Part shown: piece by piece, positions 46,803 to 55,353 of the stretch
How the letters are laid out: every line of letters starts with the position of its first letter
How positions within the stretch are numbered: the first letter of the stretch is position 1
Source: Peribacillus faecalis
GTDB lineage: Bacteria > Bacillota > Bacilli > Bacillales > DSM-1321
Direction: 5' to 3'
Assembly: GCF_014712675.1 (NCBI RefSeq)
Contig: NZ_JACXSI010000001.1
Span: 124,001 to 188,000 of the forward strand
DNA: 64,000 nt
Program-made: the position numbers and the translations under genes
The notes under the pieces: model-generated
Told to the model about the DNA's origin: nothing
The model's database searches: none
Seen by the model: only the letters and a program-made list of their open reading frames with translations

Positions 46803-46834
46803 CAAAAAAAGAGAGCCTGCTTAATTCAGGCTCC
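46803..46834 (-). terminator. terminator of an unassigned minus-strand transcript
   Basis: GAGCCTG (46813-46819) pairs with CAGGCTC (46827-46833), then CTTTTTTT on the minus strand. It lies about 120 bases beyond the ptsI terminator, so it may end a separate small RNA. Confidence 0.65.
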
Positions 46835-46958
46835 GCAATCATATAGGAAAAAAGGAGAATGTAGCTAACTTTGAATGTGCAACAAAGTTTGCTTTGTTAT
46901 CAAATTCCCTTTGATATATTTTTTAAACCTGATAATGTCGAAATATGCATTGAAAGAT

Positions 46959-46990
46959 TAAAAAAGGAGCCCCTCAAAAAGGGACTCCTC
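46959..46990 (-). terminator. ptsHI terminator
   Basis: AGGAG-CCCT pairs with AGGG-CTCCT around CAAAA, then TTTTTT on the minus strand. Confidence 0.85.
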
Positions 46991-46998
46991 AAAAATGA

Positions 46999-48720
46999 TT
47001 AAGCTTGTACAGCCGCTTTAACAGCTTCTAATACTTCATCATTTGTTTTTAATTGCATTGCTTTTTCTGCTAATTGTTCCATATCTGCTTTAGATAGGTT
47101 TTTAATTAGAGAACGAGCTTTCAGGATTGATGTAGCACTCATTGAAAACTCATCCAGTCCTAAACCAAGAAGTAATGGAATAGCGTTTTCGTCGCCAGCC
47201 ATTTCTCCGCACATTCCAGCCCATTTACCTTCTTTATGCGCTGCATCTACTACGTTTTTAACTAAACGAAGAATTGCAGGGTTGTATGGTTGGTAAAGGT
47301 ATGAAATACGTTCATTCATACGGTCAGCAGCCATAGTGTATTGGATCAGGTCGTTTGTTCCGATAGAGAAGAAATCAACCTCTGTCGCAAATAGGTCAGC
47401 CATTACCGCAGTTGATGGAATCTCAACCATGATACCAACTTCGATAGAATCACTTACCGCTACACCTTCAGCTACAAGCTTTTCTTTTTCTTCAAGAAGG
47501 ATTGCTTTAGCTTGACGGAATTCGCCAAGAGTCGCAATCATCGGGAACATGATTTTTAAGTTTCCGTATGTACTTGCGCGCAATAAAGCACGTAATTGCG
47601 TACGGAACATATCTTGCTCTTCTAAGCAAAGACGTACAGCACGGTACCCTAAGAACGGGTTCATTTCGTGTGGTAATTGTAAGTATGGAAGCTCTTTGTC
47701 GCCGCCAATATCCAATGTACGTACAACAACAGGTTTGCCGTCAGTCATACCTTCAAGTACAGCTTTGTATGCTTCGAATTGCTCTTCTTCTGTCGGGAAG
47801 TTGTCGCGTCCCATGTATAAGAATTCAGTACGGTATAGACCAACGCCTTCACCGCCGTTATCGATTACACCTTTAATGTCTTTAGGAGTTCCGATATTCG
47901 CAACTAATTCTACATGGTGACCATCTTTAGAAACAGTTTTTTCATTAACTAGTTTCGCCCACTCCGCTTTTTGCTCTTCATAAGCTTTTGCTTTTTGCTC
48001 ATATTCAGCAATCAGTTCCGGAGTCGGGTTAATGTGAACTTGTCCGTCTAATCCATCAACGATGATGATATCGCCGTTTTGGATTGCAGAAGTCGCTTCT
48101 TTTGTCCCAACAACAGCCGGAATTTCCATAGAACGAGCCATAATAGCTGAGTGAGATGTTCTTCCGCCGATGTCAGTAGTGAACGCTTTTACGTAAGTAC
48201 GATTTAATTGTGCAGTATCAGAAGGAGTTAAATCTTCTGCAACGATGATTACTTCTTCAGTTACTGTGCTTGGGTTTGGAATTTGAACACCTAAAAGGTG
48301 AGCAAGAACACGTTTCGTTACGTCACGAATGTCAGCTGCTCTTTCTTTCATATATTCGTTATCCATAGATTCGAACATAGCAACAAACATGTCAGCAGTC
48401 TCTTTAAGAGCATACTCTGCATTCACGCTGTCGCTTTTGATTTTATCTTCAATTGGTCCAAGTAATTCTGGATCATTCACAACTAGAAGATGTGCATCGA
48501 AAATAGCAGCTTTATCTGCTCCTAATTCTACTTTAGCACGATCTCTGATTGCTTGAAGTTCAGTTACAGACTTTTCAACAGCGGCTTTAAAGCGGCTTAC
48601 TTCTGCGTCAACGTCTGTAACAGCTGTTTTATTTACAGTCAGATCTGGCTCAATCAAACGGTATGCTTTTGCTATTGCAATACCATTTGATGCAGCAATA
48701 CCATTTAACATTGTAGTCAT
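46999..48720 (-). CDS. ptsI: PTS Enzyme I (phosphoenolpyruvate-protein phosphotransferase)
   Basis: 573 residues. Autophosphorylates from PEP at the His of [13 protein letters not shown] (about 190) and passes phosphate to HPr. N-terminal swivelling domain, HPr-binding helical region, and C-terminal PEP-binding barrel with [29 protein letters not shown] and GMCGEMAGD (catalytic Cys). Starts one base inside the ptsH stop (TAATG), so coupled. Full family length, no anomalies. Confidence 0.98.
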   Translation of the reverse strand: MTTMLNGIAASNGIAIAKAYRLIEPDLTVNKTAVTDVDAEVSRFKAAVEKSVTELQAIRDRAKVELGADKAAIFDAHLLVVNDPELLGPIEDKIKSDSVNAEYALKETADMFVAMFESMDNEYMKERAADIRDVTKRVLAHLLGVQIPNPSTVTEEVIIVAEDLTPSDTAQLNRTYVKAFTTDIGGRTSHSAIMARSMEIPAVVGTKEATSAIQNGDIIIVDGLDGQVHINPTPELIAEYEQKAKAYEEQKAEWAKLVNEKTVSKDGHHVELVANIGTPKDIKGVIDNGGEGVGLYRTEFLYMGRDNFPTEEEQFEAYKAVLEGMTDGKPVVVRTLDIGGDKELPYLQLPHEMNPFLGYRAVRLCLEEQDMFRTQLRALLRASTYGNLKIMFPMIATLGEFRQAKAILLEEKEKLVAEGVAVSDSIEVGIMVEIPSTAVMADLFATEVDFFSIGTNDLIQYTMAADRMNERISYLYQPYNPAILRLVKNVVDAAHKEGKWAGMCGEMAGDENAIPLLLGLGLDEFSMSATSILKARSLIKNLSKADMEQLAEKAMQLKTNDEVLEAVKAAVQA

Positions 48721-48986
48721 TATTCAGCAAGACCTTCTTTGCTTAAAGTTTCAGTTAAAGAAGCGATTGCTTCAGCAGCGTCGCTACCTTCAGCAGAAAT
48801 TGTGATTTCAGCACCTTGAGCGATTCCTAAGCTCATAACGCCCATGATTGATTTAAGGTTTACTTTTTTTCCATTGTACTCCAGGTTGATATCTGATTCG
48901 AATTTACCAGCTGCTTGAACTAATAAAGTTGCTGGACGAGCATGAATCCCTGAATCTTCTATTACTTTGAATGTTTTTTGTTCCAT
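48720..48986 (-). CDS. ptsH: phosphocarrier protein HPr
   Basis: 88 residues, the standard length. His15 in [11 protein letters not shown] accepts phosphate from Enzyme I; Ser46 in [11 protein letters not shown] is the HPr kinase site that, when phosphorylated, makes HPr a corepressor for CcpA. AAAGGAGTT precedes ATG 48986; the longer frame to 49013 lacks a ribosome site. Unlike B. subtilis, no ptsG lies directly upstream. Confidence 0.98.
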   Translation of the reverse strand: MEQKTFKVIEDSGIHARPATLLVQAAGKFESDINLEYNGKKVNLKSIMGVMSLGIAQGAEITISAEGSDAAEAIASLTETLSKEGLAE

Positions 48987-49328
48987 GTATTTTCGAACTC
49001 CTTTATAATTCATGATTTAGTATTGCTGTCTTTGTTGTAAATAACCATATCTTCATCATGCCCCAAAAAAGGAAGATGTATGTTTCAACTAGTTATTATT
49101 CAAAAAAGGCTTTCAAAACTACGTCGTACATTAACGGTCAGTCATTAAAACCTAACAGCTACACCTCTTACCCAAAGTAGCATAGCACTACTGACGGAAT
49201 GAAACAATGGCTTTTTCAAAACTTTTTGCATAAATAAGTATAGGTAAATAAAGTTAATGAAGATAGTGGAAAAAAATGATGTAATTGCCTTTTTAATAGT
49301 CTAAACATTTTGTATATTAAATAAATAA
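48987..49328. other. region upstream of ptsH
   Basis: About 340 bases with no gene. No PTS regulation domain antiterminator hairpin or ptsG remnant is visible. I could not assign a convincing promoter for ptsHI. Confidence 0.4.
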
Positions 49329-49583
49329 TTGAGTAATGGACAGCGAATCAATCTTAGTAACCTGCAGTTGCCGGCAGACGGTAAATGGTGTATCACTATT
49401 GAAGCCGTCCTTAACAGCCATACATTGCTTCTGTCAGGCCGTATCGTTTGGAAGAAAACATACAGTTCTTCGTCTTACATATATGGTTTTAAATTCGATG
49501 AGGATTTTGATTACTCTAGCCTCATAACTGCCGAAGATAAACAATATGCTTCTGAAAGAAGAAGCGGGCAAAGGACCTCTTAA
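49329..49583 (+). pseudogene. fragment of a PilZ-domain protein
   Basis: An 84-residue frame containing NLSNLQLPADGKWCITIEAV and LLSGRIVWKKTYSSSSYIYGFKFD, which resembles the second half of a PilZ (c-di-GMP-binding) domain. The N-terminal part with the RxxxR binding motif is missing; the frame is closed by TAA just before the TTG at 49329 and no ribosome site precedes it. It therefore looks like a truncated remnant, though a short real protein cannot be excluded. A strong terminator overlaps its stop codon. Confidence 0.5.
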
Positions 49584-49606
49584 TATTAAGAGGTCCTAAA
49601 CTTTTT
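49571..49606. terminator. palindromic terminator after the PilZ fragment
   Basis: Perfect palindrome AGGACCTCTTAATATTAAGA (continuing to GGTCCT, 49571-49596), then AAACTTTTTT. Confidence 0.85.
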
Positions 49607-49800
49607 TAGCTCCGCGCCTCTTCCAAATACACATAAGTTGTCAAGCCGCCATGTTTGGCAATTCCTCTATAATGCTTGAAGTCTTCTCTCTTCACTAGCT
49701 GCTCACGAAACGATAAAAAATCCTCTTTCGTTACCTGAATCTCCGATAACTCTCCTTTAGATAATTTCTCCAGCAATTCATTTGCAAGCTCTATACTCAT
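49606..49800 (-). CDS. hypothetical small protein
   Basis: 64 residues, MSIELANELLEKLSKGELSEIQVTKEDFLSFREQLVKREDFKHYRGIAKHGG...; acidic helical N-terminal half and a probable beta C-terminal end. GGAGGTG lies six bases before ATG 49800, making it a likely real gene; the extension to 49815 overlaps that site. I do not recognise a family and assign no function. Convergent with the PilZ fragment. Confidence 0.68.
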   Translation of the reverse strand: MSIELANELLEKLSKGELSEIQVTKEDFLSFREQLVKREDFKHYRGIAKHGGLTTYVYLEEARS

Positions 49801-50135
49801 CCTACGCACCTCCACCTTCTGTGTTTACTTTTCTCAATCCACACAATTACCTATAAGCATCACTATTTTAACCACTTCATTCCCTAATATCAATTTCCTC
49901 TCCGCACAAAATGGTTAGTACTTACATAAAAGTTACAATTTTTCATCATTTCCACTTTCCGAAAATTAAAAAGTTCCAAAAAGTTCTTTACGTTTAAATG
50001 AAAATAGTGCAAACTGTAAAGTATAATTCAAAAATGTAAGAAGATGTTACATACATAAATTACTCTCTTAATATTTCATACGAGCAAACTGTTTCAACAT
50101 AAGGAAATTAATAGAATGCTAAAGGTGTGATAATG
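49801..50135. other. gene-free interval before ykvS
   Basis: About 335 AT-rich bases between divergent small genes. I see no ORF, hairpin or repeat in it beyond ordinary promoter-like AT tracts. Confidence 0.5.
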
Positions 50136-50315
50136 ATGAAGATTGCTAAAATTGGAAATTTAATTGAATTTAAAGATGGATTGCAAGGCATTGTAGAGAA
50201 AGTAAACGAAAATTCCGTAATTGTTGATCTTACATACATGGAAAACTACCGTGATCTCGAATTAGAGCAAAAAACTGTAGTAAACCATAAAAACTACAGA
50301 ATTATTGAAGCATAA
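50136..50315 (+). CDS. ykvS: DUF2187 family protein YkvS
   Basis: 59 residues, MKIAKIGNLIEFKDGLQGIVEKVNENSVIVDLTYMENY, almost identical in pattern to B. subtilis YkvS (DUF2187), a small SH3-like beta protein of unknown function. ATG 50136 is eight bases after AAAGGTG; the upstream GTG 50127 and ATG 50133 are less well placed. A strong terminator follows. Confidence 0.92.
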   Translation: MKIAKIGNLIEFKDGLQGIVEKVNENSVIVDLTYMENYRDLELEQKTVVNHKNYRIIEA

Positions 50316-50330
50316 TTGTTATTTTGCTAG

Positions 50331-50378
50331 GGACCGATTGTGGGATTAAATCCGAATATCCCACAACCGGTCTTTTTC
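50331..50378 (+). terminator. ykvS terminator
   Basis: GACCG-TTGTGGGAT pairs with ATCCCACAA-CGGTC, then TTTTTCC. Confidence 0.9.
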
Positions 50379-50495
50379 CTATGCGAAAATCTAGAAAATT
50401 ATTACTTTAAACGTATATTGTTGTAAAGTTTGTGAGAATAAAATACAATAACTACTGTTACGTTTGAATTCGATATACTTTTAGGAGGAAATAGT

Positions 50496-51116
50496 ATGAA
50501 AAGATGCGCCACAGATGTTCGATTGCTTCTTGGTTTAGTCGGTGCACATATTCTAATATACATTGCTTATCATAATGATAATGTTTTTTGGTATTTATAC
50601 ACTGCTGCAATGCTTTTCTGTATGAGCTATGCTATTGCGGATAATAAAAAGAATGCGATTACCAAACTGCCGTTAACAAAGAATATCTTATACGGATTTA
50701 TATCCGGTTTACTATTATATGCCCTTTTCTTTATAGGGAATTTATTGATTGATTGGCTTCATCTTACTGACCTGGCAAAAGACGTGAAGAATCTATATAA
50801 AGAATTCAGTCCGATTTCAGCATGGCATTACCTAGTTTTATTTGTTGTCATTATTCCCGGCGAAGAGGTTTTCTGGAGAGGTTACATTCAAAGAAAACTA
50901 AATGACTTTAAATTACAGCCTTCTTTGATAGTTATTGTTTCTGCTATTTTATACACCCTGCCGATAATTTACTCACAAAACTTGGCACTTGTTGTTGCTG
51001 CGGCAGTTGCTGGTCTCGTATGGGCCATCCTTTATCAATGGAAAAAAAGCCTGTCACTTGTAATCGCCTCACACCTTGTATTCGATTGCATATTACTACT
51101 CATTTTTCCTTTATAA
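50496..51116 (+). CDS. CPBP-family intramembrane metalloprotease
   Basis: 206 residues with about seven hydrophobic helices. Motif 1 PGEEVFWRGYIQ (EExxxR) gives the catalytic glutamates; the later LVIASHLVFD supplies the second motif with His and D. Such proteins (type II CAAX prenyl endopeptidase-like) act as membrane proteases or in bacteriocin self-protection; the substrate here is unknown. Good AGGAGG site. Its terminator overlaps the end of convergent ykvI. Confidence 0.86.
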   Translation: MKRCATDVRLLLGLVGAHILIYIAYHNDNVFWYLYTAAMLFCMSYAIADNKKNAITKLPLTKNILYGFISGLLLYALFFIGNLLIDWLHLTDLAKDVKNLYKEFSPISAWHYLVLFVVIIPGEEVFWRGYIQRKLNDFKLQPSLIVIVSAILYTLPIIYSQNLALVVAAAVAGLVWAILYQWKKSLSLVIASHLVFDCILLLIFPL

Positions 51117-51127
51117 CCGTACATGTT

Positions 51128-51170
51128 AAGAGTCTGCCTTCATATTTTCAGGACAGACTCTTTGGTTTTT
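51128..51170 (+). terminator. terminator overlapping the ykvI 3' end
   Basis: AAGAGTCTG (51128-51136) pairs with CAGACTCTT (51154-51162), then TGGTTTTTTT. It serves the CPBP gene and lies partly inside the ykvI coding region. Confidence 0.8.
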
Positions 51171-52191
51171 TTAATGCCAATAATAACAAAAACAGTAAGC
51201 ATACATAGCCGAATATCGGATACAGCACGGATAGCAATGTTCGATACTGAACGACACTGATTAATAAAACTATTAAAAAGATGCCTGCAAATATCGTTAA
51301 ACTCTTCCAATTTAGCACTCTTTTAAGTTGTCGTTCGAGTCCGAAAACATTACCGACAAGAGATGTGAAAATCTCTCCATAAATAACTGCGATAAAAATC
51401 CAATAAAATGGTTTTGCTAAGCTTTTCATCAGCTCAGCACTCGGAATATCAAAAAACATCATATTCGGTAAGGATAGGAGCGACACATGGCTTATAAGCA
51501 AGATGACAGTCAGACATATGCCGCCGACAATTCCCCCTCCCTTAATGATTTTTGGATCTTTAACCTCATAAGCGAGCGGTATTAACACAGCCTGTGCTAA
51601 CCCAAGATTAAAAGCGCTATAAAGAAAAGGAGAAACAATTGCATCCCAATACTTCACATTTTCCGGAATTGCCAGCAAGTCAACTTGGAAATCCGGACTT
51701 TGCAGCCTCCCGACGAATAAAACGACACTAAACAAGATCATCATCGGAACTACTACTAAATTAACCCCAACTAACCCTTGAACACCCTTATGTAAAATAA
51801 TTAACGCTAAACCGATTGTAAAAAAAATACCGATCATTTTCGGAATGCCCAATTGTTCTTCAAACACTGCTCCCGCACCGGACAGCATCACTGCCGTAAC
51901 ACCAAACAGCATCATAAAAAAAAGATAATTGACTACCAGCCCCCATTTTGGTCCAAACAAAAAGCTGTTCAATTCCTGATAGGTTTGAGCATTAATCGAA
52001 AGAGCCAATAACATTATTTTTGTGCCCAAAATGATAAATAAATAACCCGTCATAATAATACCCAGAAATCCGTATAAACCATATTGCGAAAAAAACTCAA
52101 CAATTTCCCTTCCGGTTGCAAAGCCCGCACCGACAATGGTTCCTACATATACAGCGGCAATTTGAACAATCCCTGATTTTCTAGACCTCAT
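51148..52191 (-). CDS. ykvI: YkvI family membrane transporter
   Basis: 347 residues, ten or so membrane helices. AAVYVGTIVGAGFATGREIVEFF at the N-terminus is the YkvI hallmark and fits the unwound TM1 of LeuT-fold (APC-type) carriers. Substrate unknown. The nearby ykvS homologue keeps the B. subtilis association. Full length, no anomalies. Confidence 0.92.
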   Translation of the reverse strand: MRSRKSGIVQIAAVYVGTIVGAGFATGREIVEFFSQYGLYGFLGIIMTGYLFIILGTKIMLLALSINAQTYQELNSFLFGPKWGLVVNYLFFMMLFGVTAVMLSGAGAVFEEQLGIPKMIGIFFTIGLALIILHKGVQGLVGVNLVVVPMMILFSVVLFVGRLQSPDFQVDLLAIPENVKYWDAIVSPFLYSAFNLGLAQAVLIPLAYEVKDPKIIKGGGIVGGICLTVILLISHVSLLSLPNMMFFDIPSAELMKSLAKPFYWIFIAVIYGEIFTSLVGNVFGLERQLKRVLNWKSLTIFAGIFLIVLLISVVQYRTLLSVLYPIFGYVCLLFLLLLALKKPKSLS

Positions 52192-52437
52192 ATGTTGCCC
52201 TCCTTGCCACAGTATATGAAGAGATTGTCCAAAATAGACAAGCTATTCAAAGGTTGCATCTTCTTTTTACTTCAGCTCCCAAAATAAAATTGCGCATTTT
52301 ATTGCAAATTTATGAAATATATTTACTTCTCTGCTATAATGATTTAGAATGTTTTTCTTTCATCATGTCATCACAGATATTTATTAAATTAACATAATAT
52401 TCAATCAAAATATATTAATATAAGAAAGTGTGTATAC

Positions 52438-53931
52438 ATGAAGACGATTCGAAAAAATATATATCTATACTTTTTAATTATTGTATTGCCCACTATATTG
52501 GCGCTGTTCATTTTTTGGAAGTACTTATCATACCAAGAGGAATTGAACCGGATTACACAAGCAAATAACATCGTTAATCTTTACCAGCAGTATATAAATA
52601 CTCTCATCAAGGAAACTAGTAAATCTTTAGATATATTAGAGCTCGTGGTAAAAAATAAACTCGATAACAATCATGCAACGATGGAATTACTGATGCTTAC
52701 TAAAAAAACTGATCAGCGTTACGGAGACCTTTTTTTATTAGATAAAAATGGAGTCGTTGAGACAGGCACTACCGATAAATATAACGGCAAAAAAGCACCA
52801 GATATTTACACAGAAGACTGCTCTGCTTTAAAAGAAACATATGTGTCAGACAAAATAGAAGGCGATGAAAATTCTTATTCTTATTTCTTCGTTTGTAAGC
52901 CGATCTTAAATGAGAAATCTGATATAGAAGGCTACTTGCACGTTCAATTACGGCTTGACTACATTGCGAATGTGTTAAAAATGCTTACACCAAATGTTGC
53001 AGGGAAAATCACTAACCGGGAGAAAGAGACTATATTATTGTTAAATGGTGAAGAAAATCAAGATTCTTATAATATGAGTATTCCATTTACCGAAGTACCA
53101 TGGATACTGCACTTATATATTGCAAATGAAAATCAAGGTCTGAAAATGACTTCTTTACTCAATTTCATTATCTTTTTCTTAAGCATTGCCCATATCATAT
53201 TCTTTATTATTCAATATATTTTATTTAAACAAGAAGCAATTCGCCAGAAGAAATCTTTTAATAATGAAAAAATGCAGATGATTGGCACGTTGGCTGCCAC
53301 AACTGCACACGAAATAAAAAATCCGCTGACAGGCATTAAGGGCCTTGTTCAACTGATGAGCGAAAAGTATAAACAGCCGGAAGATAAAATGTACTTCTCA
53401 GTCATTCAGAAAGAAATTACAAGAATCAATAAAATTGTGGACAATTTTCTTTTCCTTGGGAAACCGACAATCCATGAGCCATTCGAAATCGTCAATTTAC
53501 AAGATATACTTAAAGAGATTATGCCTATACTCGAGAGTGATGCGGCCAATAGTAATATAGCCATCCGCTTTCAGTTAGATGACGAACCTTATATCGTCAA
53601 TTGCTATGAAGACCAGATTAAACAAGTGATCCTCAATATAGCAAAAAACAGTTTTGAAGCTTGCAAACCCGGAGATGAGGTGATTGTAAGCATATCTGAA
53701 GAAAATGACCAAGTACAAATTATTATTCAAGATAACGGTCACGGTATGTCAAAAGAGATATTATCTAAGATTTTCGAGCCTTTCTTCACAACAAAAGATT
53801 ACGGATCCGGTTTAGGTCTGTTTGTCTGTCAAAGAATCATTCATTTTTTCCAAGGAACCCTTTGCATTACCAGCAAGGAACAAGTGGGTACAACAATAAA
53901 AATCGCACTGCCTTCCAAACAAATAAATTAA
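52438..53931 (+). CDS. sporulation-type sensor histidine kinase, KinD-like
   Basis: 497 residues: TM helix at 8-27, an extracellular double-CACHE-like sensor (about 30-235), a second TM (about 242-262), HisKA with His291 in TTAHEIKNPLTGIKGLVQL, and an ATPase domain with NIAKNSFEA, DNGHGM, FFTTK and GSGLGL. Kinase core and layout resemble B. subtilis KinD. Orphan kinase, likely feeding Spo0F. The ribosome site (GAAAGTG) is weak. A head-only repeat (AGAAAAACCGTCACCG) begins within two bases of its stop. Confidence 0.87.
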   Translation: MKTIRKNIYLYFLIIVLPTILALFIFWKYLSYQEELNRITQANNIVNLYQQYINTLIKETSKSLDILELVVKNKLDNNHATMELLMLTKKTDQRYGDLFLLDKNGVVETGTTDKYNGKKAPDIYTEDCSALKETYVSDKIEGDENSYSYFFVCKPILNEKSDIEGYLHVQLRLDYIANVLKMLTPNVAGKITNREKETILLLNGEENQDSYNMSIPFTEVPWILHLYIANENQGLKMTSLLNFIIFFLSIAHIIFFIIQYILFKQEAIRQKKSFNNEKMQMIGTLAATTAHEIKNPLTGIKGLVQLMSEKYKQPEDKMYFSVIQKEITRINKIVDNFLFLGKPTIHEPFEIVNLQDILKEIMPILESDAANSNIAIRFQLDDEPYIVNCYEDQIKQVILNIAKNSFEACKPGDEVIVSISEENDQVQIIIQDNGHGMSKEILSKIFEPFFTTKDYGSGLGLFVCQRIIHFFQGTLCITSKEQVGTTIKIALPSKQIN

Positions 53932-53932
53932 A

Positions 53933-53948
53933 AGAAAAACCGTCACCG
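53933..53948 (+). repeat. head-only remnant of the A/B repeat
   Basis: AGAAAAACCGTCACCG starts one base after the stop codon of the kinase gene; no A hairpin follows. Confidence 0.6.
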
Positions 53949-53985
53949 TTATCTAAGTTCAAATGTATATACTTATATTCCAAAT

Positions 53986-54034
53986 AAAGCAGGGCTGCCA
54001 GTAACCACATTTCTCTACTAAGCAGTCCTGCTTT
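53986..54034 (+). terminator. terminator of the KinD-like gene
   Basis: AAAGCAGGGCTGC pairs with GCAGTCCTGCTTT (one mismatch), then ATTATTTCTT. Confidence 0.75.
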
Positions 54035-54131
54035 ATTATTTCTTCCTTTTCTCGTTAATCATATTCTGACAACATCATAATACAATATAATAGGACAACT
54101 ATTAAAATCTGAAGATAGAATGGAGAAAAGC

Positions 54132-54860
54132 ATGGCCACTGTACTATTGGGAAGTACTTTATCAGCAATGTCCACTGGTTTGGGGGCGTTACTTGTACTA
54201 TTTATCTCACAGTCTTTGACTCATAGCTTGCGTGATATTTTATTAGCATTCACCGCAGGAGTAATGATGTCTGCCTGTATGTTAGGTCTGATACCTGAGG
54301 CATTGGAGTTAGGGGGATTTGCACCTCTATGTATAGGCATTTATTTTGGAGTGGTCACATTAACAACTTTGGAAAAGCGAATCCCGCACTTGGATTTGCA
54401 TCACCATGCAGGAGCTACTCAATTCGATGAAAAAGCGAGGCTGATTATTACAGCCATTATGCTTCACAACATCCCGGAAGGCTTGTCTGTCGGTGTCAGC
54501 TATGCCTCCTCCATTGAAGAAACAGGTAACTTAATTGCACTTGCGATTGGACTGCAAAATGCACCGGAAGGTTTTTTGGTTGCACTATTCCTATATAACC
54601 AAAACATTTCAAAAGTAAAAGCTTTTATAATTGCAACATTAACAGGCTCGATTGAAATTGTGACAGCGATAATCGGTTATTCTTTAGCTTCATACGTTGT
54701 CAATCTACTGCCATTCGGCTTAGCTTTTGCGGCGGGGGCTATGCTATTTATCATTTACAAAGAACTAATTCCCGAAAGTCATGGCGACGGCAATGAACGG
54801 GTTGCAACATACTCTTTCATTGTCGGCATTATAGTCATGACCTTACTACTCGATCTATAG
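54132..54860 (+). CDS. ZIP-family divalent metal transporter
   Basis: 242 residues with eight membrane helices. The metal-path motifs HNIPEGLSVG (TM4) and QNAPEGFLVA (TM5) are the ZIP/ZupT signatures; a His-rich loop (HLDLHHHAGA) lies between TM3 and TM4. Imports Zn2+ or another divalent metal. ATG 54132 sits seven bases after GGAG, so the upstream ATG 54120 is not used. No metal-box operator recognised upstream. Confidence 0.9.
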   Translation: MATVLLGSTLSAMSTGLGALLVLFISQSLTHSLRDILLAFTAGVMMSACMLGLIPEALELGGFAPLCIGIYFGVVTLTTLEKRIPHLDLHHHAGATQFDEKARLIITAIMLHNIPEGLSVGVSYASSIEETGNLIALAIGLQNAPEGFLVALFLYNQNISKVKAFIIATLTGSIEIVTAIIGYSLASYVVNLLPFGLAFAAGAMLFIIYKELIPESHGDGNERVATYSFIVGIIVMTLLLDL

Positions 54861-54882
54861 CTTCCGGTTTTTTATTTAAGAC

Positions 54883-55119
54883 TTAAATTTTCGTATATTT
54901 CATCCGGCTATTACAGTAATAGAATTTCATGTATATAGATTTTTTTTCACTTAAAGTCAGCATGTAGTTCTGATATTCAACAATTAACTGGTCCAGTTCC
55001 TGACTGTTTTTTAACGTTCTTTCATCTGAGTAACCATATTGATTAGCAATTGAATACATTTCACTCCTTTTTGTTTGAATGTCAACTGTTAAATCATCTA
55101 AGGATTTATCGTCTCTCAT
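54883..55119 (-). CDS. Spo0E-family aspartyl-phosphate phosphatase
   Basis: 78 residues: two helices with the signature NSQELDQLIVEYQ, as in Spo0E/YisI/YnzD proteins that dephosphorylate Spo0A-P and delay sporulation. AAAGGAG precedes the ATG. It lies between a KinD-like and a KinE-like kinase gene, so activating and inactivating inputs to the phosphorelay are encoded together. The C-terminal tail (MKFYYCNSRMKYTKI) is longer and more basic than usual. Confidence 0.86.
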   Translation of the reverse strand: MRDDKSLDDLTVDIQTKRSEMYSIANQYGYSDERTLKNSQELDQLIVEYQNYMLTLSEKKSIYMKFYYCNSRMKYTKI

Positions 55120-55291
55120 ATCCCCGGCTCCTTTATCTTGTTACTCTATTACCGGATTATTACAAATTTTTATTTAAATGTAAATACATTCGCAAAAACA
55201 GACGAAATATTTGAAAATACTACATTTTAAATTTTAATTTTCGACAATTTTTCTACTTTACTTTTCTGTATCTTTCTCTCAATCAATTTAA

Positions 55292-55333
55292 TAGGTTGCT
55301 GTCAGCAAACAAATTCGACAGCAACCTTTTTTA
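55292..55333. terminator. inverted repeat at the 3' side of the KinE-like gene
   Basis: GGTTGCTGTC pairs with GACAGCAACC. The T7 run is on the plus strand; on the minus strand, where the kinase gene is read, the tail TATTAAATT is weaker. Confidence 0.65.
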
Positions 55334-55353
55334 ACAATAAATCTAGTTCCCCT

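Noticed and set aside
48987-49328. A GlcT-type antiterminator before ptsH
   Set aside because: No overlapping antiterminator/terminator pair could be drawn in this interval.
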